Positions 21,061-32,518 of a stretch of 64,000 nt of DNA are shown here, one piece after another. Both the position numbers and the translations under genes were made by a program. This DNA is from Enterobacter sp. Bisph1. Its GTDB lineage: Bacteria > Pseudomonadota > Gammaproteobacteria > Enterobacterales > Enterobacteriaceae. Within the stretch, counting starts at the first letter, position 1. Every line of letters starts with the position of its first letter. The stretch is taken from the NCBI RefSeq assembly GCF_000814905.1, contig NZ_JXAG01000031.1:1-64000 (forward strand), given 5' to 3'. The notes below the pieces were generated by a model. The model saw only the letters and a list, made by a program, of their open reading frames with translations, was not told the DNA's origin and searched no databases.

Positions 21061-21084
21061 CAGCAATGCGGTTAGTCATGTGAA
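21061..21084 (-). promoter_or_regulatory. Shared upstream motif of array copy 4
   Basis: Coding-strand TTCACATGACTAAC begins 71 nt before the start codon; TCTGTA follows 18 bases after the first hexamer. Same architecture as copies 1 and 3. Confidence 0.5.
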
Positions 21085-21462
21085 AAAAAATGAATGCAGC
21101 AACCATCAGCATTCGTTTAAAAACCATTAAGTAATAATCAGCATTAATCTATTTTCTTATATTAATGATGGCTACCAATACAGGTACGTTTGCAGGAATA
21201 CATTTTAGCGAGGTGTGCACACAGTATTGCCGGGGAATGACTGTTGCGAATGCCGTCTCGACACGACTTTGCTTCGCCGTGCTGGCGTGCATTAAAGGTG
21301 CGGATCGGGATAATAAGAAGCATTTAATAGGCGCAGGGACAGCGTGATGAAAACAGCACAACCGTTGGCAAAAGGTGCATAACAACACGATGAAGGCGCT
21401 TTGGTTTGCTTAATGCCATCAGGCATTCGCCCTTCATCGTACTGTTAATGTTGAAGAGTTAA
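21085..21462. other. Spacer between the protease-like array and yfeX
   Basis: No convincing gene. Composition shifts from AT-rich to mixed at ~21170, the right boundary of the accessory block. An imperfect nested inverted repeat at 21388-21439 pairs CGATGAAGG with CCTTCATCG and encloses AATGCC/GGCATT. It lacks a T-tract on either strand, so it is not a clear terminator. Confidence 0.4.
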
Positions 21463-22362
21463 TTACAGCGTTAGCAGCTTATCCAGCGACGGTGCGAAGT
21501 AATAGCCGCCGGTCACCGGGCGGGTAAAACGCAGCATCGCGTCACGCTTACCGTCGCTATCGCCAAACATGCTCAGCAACTGCTGCTCAATGTTGTAAAG
21601 ACGGGCGCAATAGGTACAAAAGTAGAGGCCATGCGTGCCGCTGGCGGTGCCGTAGGGAAGGCTCTGGCGCACAATTTTCAGCCCTTTTCCCTGCTTTTTA
21701 AGATCGACGCGGCTCAGATGCGAAGTCACAGGACGCTGGTCACCGTCAATCTCTTCGTTAGCTTCTTTGGTACGGCCAATCATCATCTCCTGATCGCCAA
21801 CGCTCATGCGGTTAAGCTGCTTAAGGTTATGCTCCCAGCGCTGCACCATCACATAAGTACCGCCCGCGTCGACACCGTCCTGAATAATCGCCACTTCACG
21901 GCGTATCGCCTCGCCTGCCGGGTTTTCCGTCCCGTCGACAAAGCCGCTTAAATCGCGATCTTCTACCCAACGGAAACCGTGGGTCTCTTCCTTCACCTCA
22001 ATGGCGTCGCCAAATGCCGCCAGCGCGGCCTGGGCCACGGAGAAATTCACATCATGGCGCAAAGAGAGAATATGGATTAAGACGTCGTGCTGCGTGGCGG
22101 GCGCGAGACCTTTACCGTACCCCGGAAAATCTTTCAGCTCCTGCGCGCTTTCTTCGCCGTTGAGGGCGCGCCAGGTGTTATTGCCAAAGGCCACCGTCGC
22201 GCCCAGCGCCGCATCAGGAAAGGTTAACTGGAAGGTCGTCAGCTTATCGGCGAACATGCGGCTCGCCGCACGCAGGGCATCGGGGTTGCCTTTCACGCTG
22301 GCTTCAATCCAAATCGCCGCCCGGCAATGTTCTGGCAAAATGCCGCTTTGAACCTGGGACAT
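21463..22362 (-). CDS. yfeX: DyP-type heme peroxidase YfeX
   Basis: A 299-residue cytoplasmic dye-decolourising-type peroxidase, the same length as E. coli YfeX; reported activities include oxidation of porphyrinogens. The DyP signature GFVDGTENP (distal Asp) is at ~residues 140-150; the proximal heme His is expected in the second half (VTSHLSRVD). The start is the ATG of [10 protein letters not shown], preceded by AGGAG; 13 upstream codons in frame lack homology. Downstream on its strand lies the protease-like array. Confidence 0.95.
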   Translation of the reverse strand: MSQVQSGILPEHCRAAIWIEASVKGNPDALRAASRMFADKLTTFQLTFPDAALGATVAFGNNTWRALNGEESAQELKDFPGYGKGLAPATQHDVLIHILSLRHDVNFSVAQAALAAFGDAIEVKEETHGFRWVEDRDLSGFVDGTENPAGEAIRREVAIIQDGVDAGGTYVMVQRWEHNLKQLNRMSVGDQEMMIGRTKEANEEIDGDQRPVTSHLSRVDLKKQGKGLKIVRQSLPYGTASGTHGLYFCTYCARLYNIEQQLLSMFGDSDGKRDAMLRFTRPVTGGYYFAPSLDKLLTL

Positions 22363-22454
22363 TACTCCTCCTGGAAAAAACAGACCACAAAACCGTGGCA
22401 ATAATCGCGCTATTGTACCTGTTTTTAACCCAGCGGCAGCGAGTTGAGATCAAA

Positions 22455-23030
22455 TTAACGACGCCAGATAAGCTTGCTTACTTTCCAGTTTTTAAGCGCA
22501 TCGTCAGACGGCATCAACCCTTGTGGGCCGCTCCACTCGCCGGTAAACAGATAGCTGATATGCTGGCTGCCTGGAGCTTTACATTCGACGCCCACATTGT
22601 CATCGCCCGCGCCTTTGACGCAGTTACCAAAGGCTTTATCAAACAGGCTATTGAACGGCGCGCCGATTTTAACCCCTTTATCGGTGGCGATATCGTGGTC
22701 CAGCACATCAATGCGGCTGACGGTGCCGTTCTCGCCGTTGACCACCAGCGCCAGTTGCTCACTTTTTAAGGCTTCAAAATAGCGAACGATAGCGCCCTTT
22801 TCCGTCTTCATTCCGCTACGCAGATGATAATCCCCGCCTAAGGCGTCATTAATCGCCTGTTCGTTAAGGGGCGTGCTGGCGTTGAGCTGACCGACGCCGT
22901 TTTCGTTCATCTCAATCGATGAGCCAAACCAGTTCCACGGATACGCCGCCGACCAGTTTACGGAAGAGAGCGTCGAGCAGCCGGTTAACAGCAGCGGCAT
23001 AACACAGATAACGGTACGCAGGGATTTCAT
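22455..23030 (-). CDS. yfeY: Lipoprotein YfeY
   Basis: A 191-residue predicted lipoprotein with signal peptide and lipobox LLLTG|CSTL (Cys18), matching E. coli YfeY, which belongs to the sigma-E envelope stress regulon. The mature part has conserved segments NGVGQLNASTPLNEQAINDALGGDY and GDDNVGVECKAPGSQHISYLF. No activity is established. It lies between yfeX and yfeZ on the same strand, with 92- and 60-base gaps. Confidence 0.88.
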   Translation of the reverse strand: MKSLRTVICVMPLLLTGCSTLSSVNWSAAYPWNWFGSSIEMNENGVGQLNASTPLNEQAINDALGGDYHLRSGMKTEKGAIVRYFEALKSEQLALVVNGENGTVSRIDVLDHDIATDKGVKIGAPFNSLFDKAFGNCVKGAGDDNVGVECKAPGSQHISYLFTGEWSGPQGLMPSDDALKNWKVSKLIWRR

Positions 23031-23090
23031 AGATGCTTCCTTTTATTCATTGAACGCCAGTTGGAGTCCCGGATGCGAAAAAAGTGCCGC

Positions 23091-23546
23091 TCAAAGATGA
23101 GCAAGAGAAAAACAGGCGTGTAGACGGCGGTTGGTCGCCAGCCACCACAGCGCAAAAATATCGAGGATAACCAACAAAATCCCCACGCCGGAGAGCGCTT
23201 CGCCGTTAAGCCAGCGCCAGAGCTGCAGCAGCATGAGCGCCAGTTGCGCCAGCATTAGCAGCGAACGGCACGTACGCCATAAACGGGGAAACCGATCGCG
23301 ACGACCGCTCAGTACAAAGGCGAAGGCCGCCGGAAGGCCCGGCAGCAAGCCCAGCCAGAAGTCATCGTGATCGGGGTAAAACAGCGCCAGCAGCGCGTCG
23401 CCCTGCCCGCGCGACGCACCGGCAATGACAAACAGCACCCATGTGCGCGCCTGCAGTAGCAACACGCACCAAAACAGGAAAGGGAGTTTAAGTCGACCGT
23501 GACTGTCGTAATCGGCGGGGGAGATCTCAGTACTCTTCATCTTCAA
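23091..23546 (-). CDS. yfeZ: Inner-membrane protein YfeZ (DUF2919 family)
   Basis: A 151-residue hydrophobic protein with about four membrane helices ([40 protein letters not shown] and others), matching YfeZ. Function unknown. It begins inside the last codons of ypeA (20-base overlap), so it is translationally coupled. A second in-frame ATG two codons in is an alternative start. Confidence 0.85.
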   Translation of the reverse strand: MKMKSTEISPADYDSHGRLKLPFLFWCVLLLQARTWVLFVIAGASRGQGDALLALFYPDHDDFWLGLLPGLPAAFAFVLSGRRDRFPRLWRTCRSLLMLAQLALMLLQLWRWLNGEALSGVGILLVILDIFALWWLATNRRLHACFSLAHL

Positions 23547-23952
23547 TCAAACGCTTACCGAGGCTTACTGAATCCATATGCTCGTAGCCGATACGTTCAT
23601 ACATGCCGATGACCATATCGTTGTCTTCACGCACCATCAGATTAATTTTCGGGCAGCCGCGGGCGATAAGCTTTTTCTCAAGCCGGTTTAACAAGGCGTT
23701 GGCAATACCGCGTCCGCGAAACTCGGGATGCACGCCAAGGTAATACGCCGAACCGCGATGGCCGTCGTAGCCCCCCATCACCGTGCCCACCACTTCGCCG
23801 GCCACTTCCGCCACCAGAAACAGGCTCACATCGTGATTCACTTTGCGTTCGATATCCATTTCCGGATCGTTCCACGGTCGCAACAGCTCACAGCGCTCCC
23901 ACAAGGTGATCACTTCTTCGAAATCTTGCTGGCGAAAAACGCGTATCTCCAT
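23527..23952 (-). CDS. ypeA: GNAT acetyltransferase YpeA
   Basis: A 141-residue GNAT acetyltransferase, nearly identical to E. coli YpeA. The acetyl-CoA loop is [26 protein letters not shown] (R/Q-x-x-G-x-G/A motif RGRGIA). The start MEIRVFR is chosen by family length; five upstream in-frame codons are unlikely to be used. Substrate uncertain. First gene of ypeA-yfeZ-yfeY, divergent from amiA. Confidence 0.92.
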   Translation of the reverse strand: MEIRVFRQQDFEEVITLWERCELLRPWNDPEMDIERKVNHDVSLFLVAEVAGEVVGTVMGGYDGHRGSAYYLGVHPEFRGRGIANALLNRLEKKLIARGCPKINLMVREDNDMVIGMYERIGYEHMDSVSLGKRLIEDEEY

Positions 23953-24166
23953 GGTATTCCCCGTCATTTTCAGCTGTGTAAACCGTGATTATGGCCCTAA
24001 GCGCCCTCGTCGCCAATATCCAGCCTTTTTAACGCGGAAATTTGGCATAATGTCACTCTGTCACGTATTGAAATGAAAAGTAAAACATTTGTTCTCCAGC
24101 GATAGTCGTAACGGCTAACGCGATACGATATAACACCTCAGACCACGAATAAGACAACTCAGGCGT

Positions 24167-25941
<1,775 letters not shown>

Positions 25942-25971
25942 ACAGCGGCCGGCCAAGCCCGGCCACTAACG

Positions 25972-28251
25972 TTACAGCGGCTGCGTCTGCGCCTCCACTA
26001 CCGCCAGCGCCACCATATTGACGATACGCCGCACCGAAGCGATAGGCGTCAGCACATGTACCGGTTTCGACACGCCCATCAGCACCGGACCAACGGTCAC
26101 CCCTTCTGAACTGGAGACACGCAGCAGGTTGTAGCTGATTCGCGCCGCTTCCACGTTTGGCATAATCAAAATATTCGCCGCCCCTTTCAGCGGGCTGTCC
26201 GGCATACGTTCCTGACGAATACTCTCATCAAGAGCCGCATCGCCGTGCATTTCACCGTCGATCATCAGATCCGGCGCGCGCTCACGCACCAGCGCTAAGG
26301 TCTCGCGCATTTTTACTGCCGCAGGCGCGTTTGATGAACCAAACTGCGAATGGGACAGCAGCGCCACGCGCGGCTCAATGCCGAAGCGGCGCACGGTTTC
26401 CGCCGCCAGAACGGTAATTTCCGCCAGCTCTTGCGCGCTCGGATCCTCATTGACATAGGTATCGGCAATAAAGGTGTTACCGCTTGGCAGCAGCAGCGCA
26501 TTCATCGCCCCGGCGACATGCACATTTTCGCGATAGCCAAAGATCGGCTGCAGTACGCTGAAATGCTCATGATAATCGCCGATGGTGCCGCAAATCAGCG
26601 CATCCGCTTCGCCCCGGTGAACCATAATCGCGCCGATAATGGTGGTATTACCGATCACCGCGCGCTGCGCCTGCTCCTGGGTAACGCCGCGGCGCTTCAT
26701 GATGTTGAAGTACTCCATCCAGTACTCTTTAAAGCGCGGATCGGACTCGTTATTAACGATCTCGAAATCAATTTCCGGACGGATCTGCAAACCGAGTTTC
26801 TGAATACGCATTTCAATAACGCTTGGGCGGCCAATCAGGATAGGTTTCGCCAGACCCAGCGTCACCAGCTCCTGCGTGGCATGCAGCACGCGCGGCTCTT
26901 CCCCTTCCGCCAGCACCACGCGCTTCGGCGCACTGCGGGCCTGGGAAAAAATAGGCTTCATAAACAGATTGGTTTTGTAGACAAACTCCGTCAGCTTCTC
27001 GATATAGGCGTCAAAATCGGCGATCGGTCGCGTGGCGACGCCAGAATCCATCGCCGCTTTGGCCACGGCTGGGGCGATTTTAACGATCAAACGCGGATCG
27101 AAAGGTTTCGGGATCAGGTAATCCGGGCCAAAGCTCAGATCCTGATCGCCATAGGCCGACGCCACCACTTCGCTCTGCTCGGCGTGAGCCAGCTCGGCAA
27201 TGGCATTGACCGCCGCCAGCTTCATCTCTTCGTTAATCGCCGTTGCGCCCACATCAAGCGCGCCACGGAAGATAAACGGGAAACACAGCACATTATTAAC
27301 CTGGTTCGGGTAATCGGAACGCCCGGTGCAGATAATGGCGTCCGGGCGCACCGCTTTCGCCAGATCCGGCAGAATTTCCGGCTCCGGGTTGGCAAGCGCA
27401 AGGATCAGCGGCTGGCGCGCCATCTCTTTTACCATTTCCGGCGTCAGCACTTTCGGCCCTGAACAGCCGAGGAAGATATCCGCACCGGCCACCACCTCCG
27501 CCAGCGTGCGCTTGCCGTCATCTTCCACGGCGTAAGCGGCTTTGGTTTCCGCCATGTTGGGCTCGCGGCCTGTGTAAATGACCCCTTTGGAGTCGCAGAC
27601 CACAATGTTGTGTTTCTGCATGCCCAGCGCCACCAGCAGGTTCATACAGGCGATGGCCGCCGCACCTGCACCCGAAACCACCATACGCACATCAGAGAGA
27701 TTCTTTTCTACCACCCGCAGGCCGTTAAGAATGGCGGCGGTGCTGATAATCGCCGTGCCGTGCTGGTCATCATGAAAGACCGGAATGTTCATGCGCTCGC
27801 GCAGTTTCGCTTCAATATAGAAGCACTCTGGCGCTTTGATATCTTCGAGATTGATACCGCCAAACGTCGGCTCCAGCGCGGCGACGACATCAATTAATTT
27901 GTCCGGATCCTGCTCGTCGACTTCGATATCGAAAACATCAATACCGGCAAATTTCTTGAACAGTACCCCTTTGCCTTCCATGACCGGTTTACCCGCCAGC
28001 GCGCCAATATTGCCGAGGCCGAGTACCGCCGTACCGTTGGATATCACGGCGACGAGGTTGCCGCGCGCGGTGTATCTGTAGGCCGCCAGCGGATCTTTTT
28101 CTATTTCGAGGCACGGTGCGGCAACGCCTGGCGAGTAGGCCAGTGCCAAATCGCGCTGGGTTGCCAGCGGTTTTGTTGGCGAGACCTGAATTTTTCCCGG
28201 ACGGGGAAATTCGTGAAAATCGAGGGCACTTTGTTTTAATTGGTCATCCAT
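25972..28251 (-). CDS. maeB: NADP-dependent malic enzyme MaeB
   Basis: A 759-residue malic enzyme that decarboxylates malate to pyruvate with NADP. The N-terminal malic domain (~1-420) contains [24 protein letters not shown] and HDDQHGTAI. The C-terminal half (~430-759) is the phosphotransacetylase-like regulatory domain found in MaeB. Length equals E. coli MaeB. It is convergent with hemF and divergent from talA. Confidence 0.97.
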   Translation of the reverse strand: MDDQLKQSALDFHEFPRPGKIQVSPTKPLATQRDLALAYSPGVAAPCLEIEKDPLAAYRYTARGNLVAVISNGTAVLGLGNIGALAGKPVMEGKGVLFKKFAGIDVFDIEVDEQDPDKLIDVVAALEPTFGGINLEDIKAPECFYIEAKLRERMNIPVFHDDQHGTAIISTAAILNGLRVVEKNLSDVRMVVSGAGAAAIACMNLLVALGMQKHNIVVCDSKGVIYTGREPNMAETKAAYAVEDDGKRTLAEVVAGADIFLGCSGPKVLTPEMVKEMARQPLILALANPEPEILPDLAKAVRPDAIICTGRSDYPNQVNNVLCFPFIFRGALDVGATAINEEMKLAAVNAIAELAHAEQSEVVASAYGDQDLSFGPDYLIPKPFDPRLIVKIAPAVAKAAMDSGVATRPIADFDAYIEKLTEFVYKTNLFMKPIFSQARSAPKRVVLAEGEEPRVLHATQELVTLGLAKPILIGRPSVIEMRIQKLGLQIRPEIDFEIVNNESDPRFKEYWMEYFNIMKRRGVTQEQAQRAVIGNTTIIGAIMVHRGEADALICGTIGDYHEHFSVLQPIFGYRENVHVAGAMNALLLPSGNTFIADTYVNEDPSAQELAEITVLAAETVRRFGIEPRVALLSHSQFGSSNAPAAVKMRETLALVRERAPDLMIDGEMHGDAALDESIRQERMPDSPLKGAANILIMPNVEAARISYNLLRVSSSEGVTVGPVLMGVSKPVHVLTPIASVRRIVNMVALAVVEAQTQPL

Positions 28252-28529
28252 TAGAGGTTCCTTTCACGTTGTTTGCAAAGTAAAACGTGCATTTTCTATC
28301 CCGATGCGGCGCTTAGTATGGCCTCTGTCGGCGGCCTAAACTTTGAACATAGCCAAACTCTCGCCATCAAATAAACAAAATTGTTATCAACTTATCGCAA
28401 TTTTGTTACCCGTAGCAAAACGCACAGCCGGGGCGCGTCTGCTATGCTTTTTTGTTATGCACCTCTCATCCTCACAAAAGTGCGAACCAAAGCACTCGCG
28501 TAATCCGTTGTTTTAAAGGAGTTATTTTA
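28252..28529. promoter_or_regulatory. maeB-talA divergent control region with inverted repeat
   Basis: Divergent promoters must lie here. A perfect inverted repeat, AACAAAATTG (28374-28383) and CAATTTTGTT (28398-28407), is separated by 14 bases and could be an operator. I recognise no binding protein. talA-tktB is RpoS-dependent in E. coli, and talA is a CreBC target; I saw no clean CreB tag. Confidence 0.4.
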
Positions 28530-29480
28530 ATGAATCATTTAGACGGCCTGAAACAATTCACCACAGTGGTCGCCGACAGCGGCGATATAGAGTCCATTCG
28601 TCACTATCAGCCGGAAGATGCGACCACCAACCCCTCTCTGCTGCTGAAGGCAGCGGGACTGGCCCACTTTGCCCATCTGATTGACGATGCTATCGCCTAC
28701 GGTAAATCGCGCGGCACCACGCAAGAACAGCAAGTCGCGGAAGCCAGCGACAAACTGGCGGTCAATATTGGTGCGGAAATTCTGAAAAGCATCCCGGGTC
28801 GCGTCTCTACTGAAGTGGATGCCCGCCTCTCCTACGACAAAGAGAAGAGTATCGCCAAAGCCCATCGCCTGGTGGAACTGTACCAGGAGCAGGGCATCGA
28901 TAAGTCGCGTATTTTGATTAAGCTTGCGTCAACCTGGGAAGGGATCCGCGCCGCAGAAGAGCTGGAAAAAGAGGGCATCAACTGTAACCTGACGCTGCTC
29001 TTCTCCTTTGCCCAGGCGCGCGCCTGCGCCGAAGCGGGCGTCTTTTTGATCTCGCCATTCGTTGGGCGTATTTACGACTGGTATAACGATCGCAAACCCC
29101 TCGACCCGTATGTGGTGGATGAAGATCCGGGGGTGAAATCGGTGCGTAATATCTATGACTATTTTAAACAGCATCGCTATCAAACCATTGTGATGGGTGC
29201 CAGTTTCCGCCGCACCGAGCAGATCCTCGCGCTGGCGGGCTGCGACCGACTCACTATCTCTCCGGCGCTGCTTAAAGATCTGCAGGCGCAGGAAGGGACC
29301 ATTGAGCGCAAACTGGTGCCTTCGCGTCAAACCTTCAATCGCCCGACACCTCTCACCGAAGCGGAATTCCGCTGGGAGCACAATCAGGATCCGATGGCGG
29401 TTGAGAAACTGGCTGACGGTATTCGCCAGTTCGCCGTCGATCAGCGCAAACTCGAAGATCTGCTCGCCGCTAAACTTTAA
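28530..29480 (+). CDS. talA: Transaldolase A TalA
   Basis: A 316-residue transaldolase of the pentose phosphate pathway. The Schiff-base lysine lies in [12 protein letters not shown], and [13 protein letters not shown] is the N-terminal signature. The start MNHLDGLKQ is preceded by AAAGGAG; the frame is open for 26 more codons upstream without homology. The partner tktB follows after 20 bases, the same talA-tktB pair as in E. coli. Confidence 0.96.
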   Translation: MNHLDGLKQFTTVVADSGDIESIRHYQPEDATTNPSLLLKAAGLAHFAHLIDDAIAYGKSRGTTQEQQVAEASDKLAVNIGAEILKSIPGRVSTEVDARLSYDKEKSIAKAHRLVELYQEQGIDKSRILIKLASTWEGIRAAEELEKEGINCNLTLLFSFAQARACAEAGVFLISPFVGRIYDWYNDRKPLDPYVVDEDPGVKSVRNIYDYFKQHRYQTIVMGASFRRTEQILALAGCDRLTISPALLKDLQAQEGTIERKLVPSRQTFNRPTPLTEAEFRWEHNQDPMAVEKLADGIRQFAVDQRKLEDLLAAKL

Positions 29481-29500
29481 CTTTTGCCATGGAGTGATTT

Positions 29501-31495
29501 ATGTCTCGTAGAGAGCTTGCTAACGCTATTCGCGCCCTGAGTATGGATGCGGTGCAAAAAGCCAATTCCGGCCACCCCGGTGCGCCAATGGGCATGGCGG
29601 ATATCGCCGAAGTCTTGTGGAACGATTTTCTGCGCCATAACCCGGCGGACCCCACCTGGTACGATCGCGACCGTTTTATTCTCTCCAATGGTCACGCGTC
29701 GATGCTGCTGTACAGCCTGCTGCATCTGAGCGGCTATGATCTGCCTCTTGAAGAACTGAAAAACTTCCGCCAGCTGCATTCGAAAACCCCAGGGCACCCG
29801 GAAATTGGCTACACGCCGGGTGTCGAAACCACCACCGGCCCGCTCGGCCAGGGGCTGGCGAACGCCGTCGGGCTGGCAATTGCCGAACGGACGCTGGCGG
29901 CGCAGTTTAACCGTCCCGGCCATGACATCGTCGATCACTACACCTATGTGTTTATGGGTGACGGCTGTCTGATGGAAGGCATCTCTCATGAAGTCTGCTC
30001 ACTGGCGGGGACGCTGGGGCTGGGCAAGCTGATCGGCTTTTACGATCACAATGGCATCTCGATTGATGGTGAAACGGAAGGCTGGTTTACCGATGACACC
30101 GCGAAACGCTTTGAAGCCTATAACTGGCATGTGATTGGCGATATCGACGGGCATTCAGCGGAAGCGATTAAGAAAGCAATTGAAGAAGCGCAAAGCGTGA
30201 AAGACAAACCGTCGCTGATTATCTGCCGTACGGTGATTGGTTTCGGTTCGCCGAACAAAGCCGGCAAAGAGGAGTCGCACGGCGCGGCCCTCGGTGAACA
30301 AGAAGTGGCGCTGACCCGGCAGAAATTGGGCTGGAAATATCCCGCTTTCGAGATCCCGAAAGAGATTTACCAGGCGTGGGATGCCCGCGAGCGCGGCGGC
30401 AAAGCGCAACTGGCATGGAATGATAAACTCTCTGCCTGGGAAAAAGAGTATCCCGAACTGGCGGCGGAATTTAAACGCCGCATGAGCGGTGGGCTACCGG
30501 AAAGCTGGGAAAAAACCACCAGCGAGTGGATCAATAATCTGCAGGCCAATCCGGCGAAAATTGCTACCCGTAAAGCGTCGCAAAATACCCTTAATACCTA
30601 TGGGCCTGTTCTGCCGGAACTGCTGGGCGGTTCTGCCGACCTCGCCCCCAGTAACCTGACCATCTGGTCCGGTTCCAAATCATTAAAAGAGGATCTGGCC
30701 GGGAACTATATTCACTACGGCGTGCGTGAATTTGGTATGACGGCGATTGCTAACGGTATTGCCCATCACGGCGGTTTCGTTCCTTATACCGCGACGTTCC
30801 TGATGTTCGTCGAGTATGCCCGCAACGCGGCGCGCATGGCGGCACTGATGAAAGCGCGGCAGATAATGGTCTATACCCACGACTCCATTGGTCTGGGGGA
30901 AGATGGACCGACGCACCAGGCGGTTGAACAGCTCGCCAGCCTGCGCCTGACGCCGAACTTCAGCACCTGGCGTCCCTGTGACCAGGTAGAGGCTGCCGTG
31001 GGCTGGAAGCTGGCGATTGAGCGTCATAATGGCCCGACGGCGCTGATCCTTTCGCGCCAGAATCTCACACAGATGGATCGTACGCCGGAGCAGGTGCAGG
31101 CCATTAGCCGCGGGGGCTATATTCTCAAGGATTGCGACGGCACGCCGGATCTGATCCTGATTGCCACCGGTTCCGAGATGGAAATCACCGTCAACGCGGC
31201 GGAACAGCTCACCGCTGAAGGGCATAAAGTGCGCGTGGTATCGTTGCCGTCGACGGATATTTTCGACGCGCAGGATGAAGCATGGCGCGAGTCGGTGCTG
31301 CCTTCTGAGGTCAGCGCGCGCGTAGCGGTCGAAGCCGGGATTGCCGATTACTGGTACAAATATGTCGGCCTGAAAGGGGCGATTGTTGGTATGACCGGTT
31401 ATGGCGAATCGGCACCTGCCGAGAAGCTGTTCCCGTACTTTGGCTTCACCGTTGAGAACGTGGTCGCCAAAGCCAAAGCGGTCCTGAAGAAATAA
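29501..31495 (+). CDS. tktB: Transketolase TktB
   Basis: A 664-residue thiamine-diphosphate transketolase. The ThDP motif [12 protein letters not shown]...N is at ~residues 154-185; [27 protein letters not shown] and [13 protein letters not shown] are intact. Adjacency to talA identifies it as the tktB rather than tktA paralogue. It ends three residues short of E. coli TktB. A GC-rich hairpin follows. Confidence 0.95.
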   Translation: MSRRELANAIRALSMDAVQKANSGHPGAPMGMADIAEVLWNDFLRHNPADPTWYDRDRFILSNGHASMLLYSLLHLSGYDLPLEELKNFRQLHSKTPGHPEIGYTPGVETTTGPLGQGLANAVGLAIAERTLAAQFNRPGHDIVDHYTYVFMGDGCLMEGISHEVCSLAGTLGLGKLIGFYDHNGISIDGETEGWFTDDTAKRFEAYNWHVIGDIDGHSAEAIKKAIEEAQSVKDKPSLIICRTVIGFGSPNKAGKEESHGAALGEQEVALTRQKLGWKYPAFEIPKEIYQAWDARERGGKAQLAWNDKLSAWEKEYPELAAEFKRRMSGGLPESWEKTTSEWINNLQANPAKIATRKASQNTLNTYGPVLPELLGGSADLAPSNLTIWSGSKSLKEDLAGNYIHYGVREFGMTAIANGIAHHGGFVPYTATFLMFVEYARNAARMAALMKARQIMVYTHDSIGLGEDGPTHQAVEQLASLRLTPNFSTWRPCDQVEAAVGWKLAIERHNGPTALILSRQNLTQMDRTPEQVQAISRGGYILKDCDGTPDLILIATGSEMEITVNAAEQLTAEGHKVRVVSLPSTDIFDAQDEAWRESVLPSEVSARVAVEAGIADYWYKYVGLKGAIVGMTGYGESAPAEKLFPYFGFTVENVVAKAKAVLKK

Positions 31496-31502
31496 GTCAA
31501 TG

Positions 31503-31527
31503 GCGCGCCGCCTTTAACGCGGCGCGC
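31503..31527 (+). terminator. Terminator-like hairpin after tktB
   Basis: Perfect stem GCGCGCCGC / GCGGCGCGC with a 7-base loop between convergent tktB and the next gene. The following T-run is weak (TGTATTATTT). Confidence 0.5.
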
Positions 31528-31531
31528 TGTA

Positions 31532-32470
31532 TTATTTCGCCACCAGCAGGGGTTCGCTCTTCTGCGGCGTAACGATATCCTCTTGCTTTTCATCCCACAG
31601 CGCTTTTTTCACCAGCACATTGCCACTGTGTTGCGTATCGCGTTTTACCAGCGTCGCGGCGTCATCTTCTTCCTGGATATTAATGTTCATTGGAAACGAC
31701 GGCAGCGCTTTGGTCCATTGTCCCTTCTGAATATCAAAAACATAAACCACGCGCCACGCGCTGGTCCACCACTGCGGGAAAACCACCACCCTGTCTCGCC
31801 CGCTATCATCCAGCTGCGACAGCGTTTCTACCGCACCGCCAATACATTGCGGCACTACCGCCGGTTGTACCTCCGGGTTGCTGCTCCAGAGTTTGCAATC
31901 GCAATCCCCTTCCTCATCGCAGCTGCCGCCGGTTTTAGGATCGCGAGCGTTGACCCAGACCACATCTTTGTTACTGCCGTCAAACTTGCCTTTGGCCAAC
32001 AAGCCCTGAACCGAGGTCTCTTTTTGATTGAGCCGGGTAAGCAGATCCGTTTCGCCACTTATCCGCCAACCCGCTGGCTGTTTAGACAGCGTAAGCTGCG
32101 CCGGGTAATTTTTGAGTTGTTTGGCCTCCAGTCCGGCTTGTTTGACGAATTCAACCTGAATATGGCCCGTCTCATCTTCAACCATATCCAGCGTGCTGAT
32201 AATGCGCTGCGTATAGTCCGGGGAGTGAGACGTGAAGGCTTGCTGGCGGCGCAGAACATCGTCGCGCTCAAGGTGCTGACCAAACCATTCGACCTGCGGA
32301 GCGTAAAGATCCTGCCCGGCGGGTGAAGTGCCGCCATTAAGATGCTGATTCCAGCCTTCAACCAGTTGAGTAATCGCCTGCTTATCGCTGGTACTCAACT
32401 CAGCCTGCGCCAGCGCTGGCATAAAAAAGAGCAAGCAGGCGCTAAGCCAAAGTAGGTTAAAACGTTTCAT
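31532..32470 (-). CDS. Hypothetical exported protein with Cys cluster
   Basis: A 312-residue protein I do not recognise; it has no counterpart at this position in E. coli. A clear Sec signal peptide ends at LAQA|ELSTS. Residues ~27-130 could form an NTF2-like fold (QLVEGWNQHL...YAPQVEWFG). Residues ~180-215 hold a cluster of five Cys (GSCDEEGDCDCKLW... and VPQC) suited to disulfides or metal. Acidic C-terminal half. It is convergent with tktB and lies 48 bases downstream of ypfG in the same direction, so they may be co-transcribed. Confidence 0.7.
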   Translation of the reverse strand: MKRFNLLWLSACLLFFMPALAQAELSTSDKQAITQLVEGWNQHLNGGTSPAGQDLYAPQVEWFGQHLERDDVLRRQQAFTSHSPDYTQRIISTLDMVEDETGHIQVEFVKQAGLEAKQLKNYPAQLTLSKQPAGWRISGETDLLTRLNQKETSVQGLLAKGKFDGSNKDVVWVNARDPKTGGSCDEEGDCDCKLWSSNPEVQPAVVPQCIGGAVETLSQLDDSGRDRVVVFPQWWTSAWRVVYVFDIQKGQWTKALPSFPMNINIQEEDDAATLVKRDTQHSGNVLVKKALWDEKQEDIVTPQKSEPLLVAK

Positions 32471-32518
32471 TATTCCCGTCCCGGTAAAATTGTCGGGGGG
32501 ATTATAGTTAGCGAAGGG

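Noticed and set aside
21149-21388. 79-codon minus-strand and 60-codon plus-strand open frames between the array and yfeX
   Set aside because: They overlap each other, lack good ribosome binding sites and have no recognisable similarity.
16663-21462. Prophage or IS-borne origin of the accessory block
   Set aside because: No transposase, integrase, phage gene, terminal repeats or tRNA lie inside or at its edges.
26350-27462. 370-codon plus-strand open frame opposite maeB
   Set aside because: Antisense shadow; the translated residues are Arg/His/Gln-rich and low in family features.
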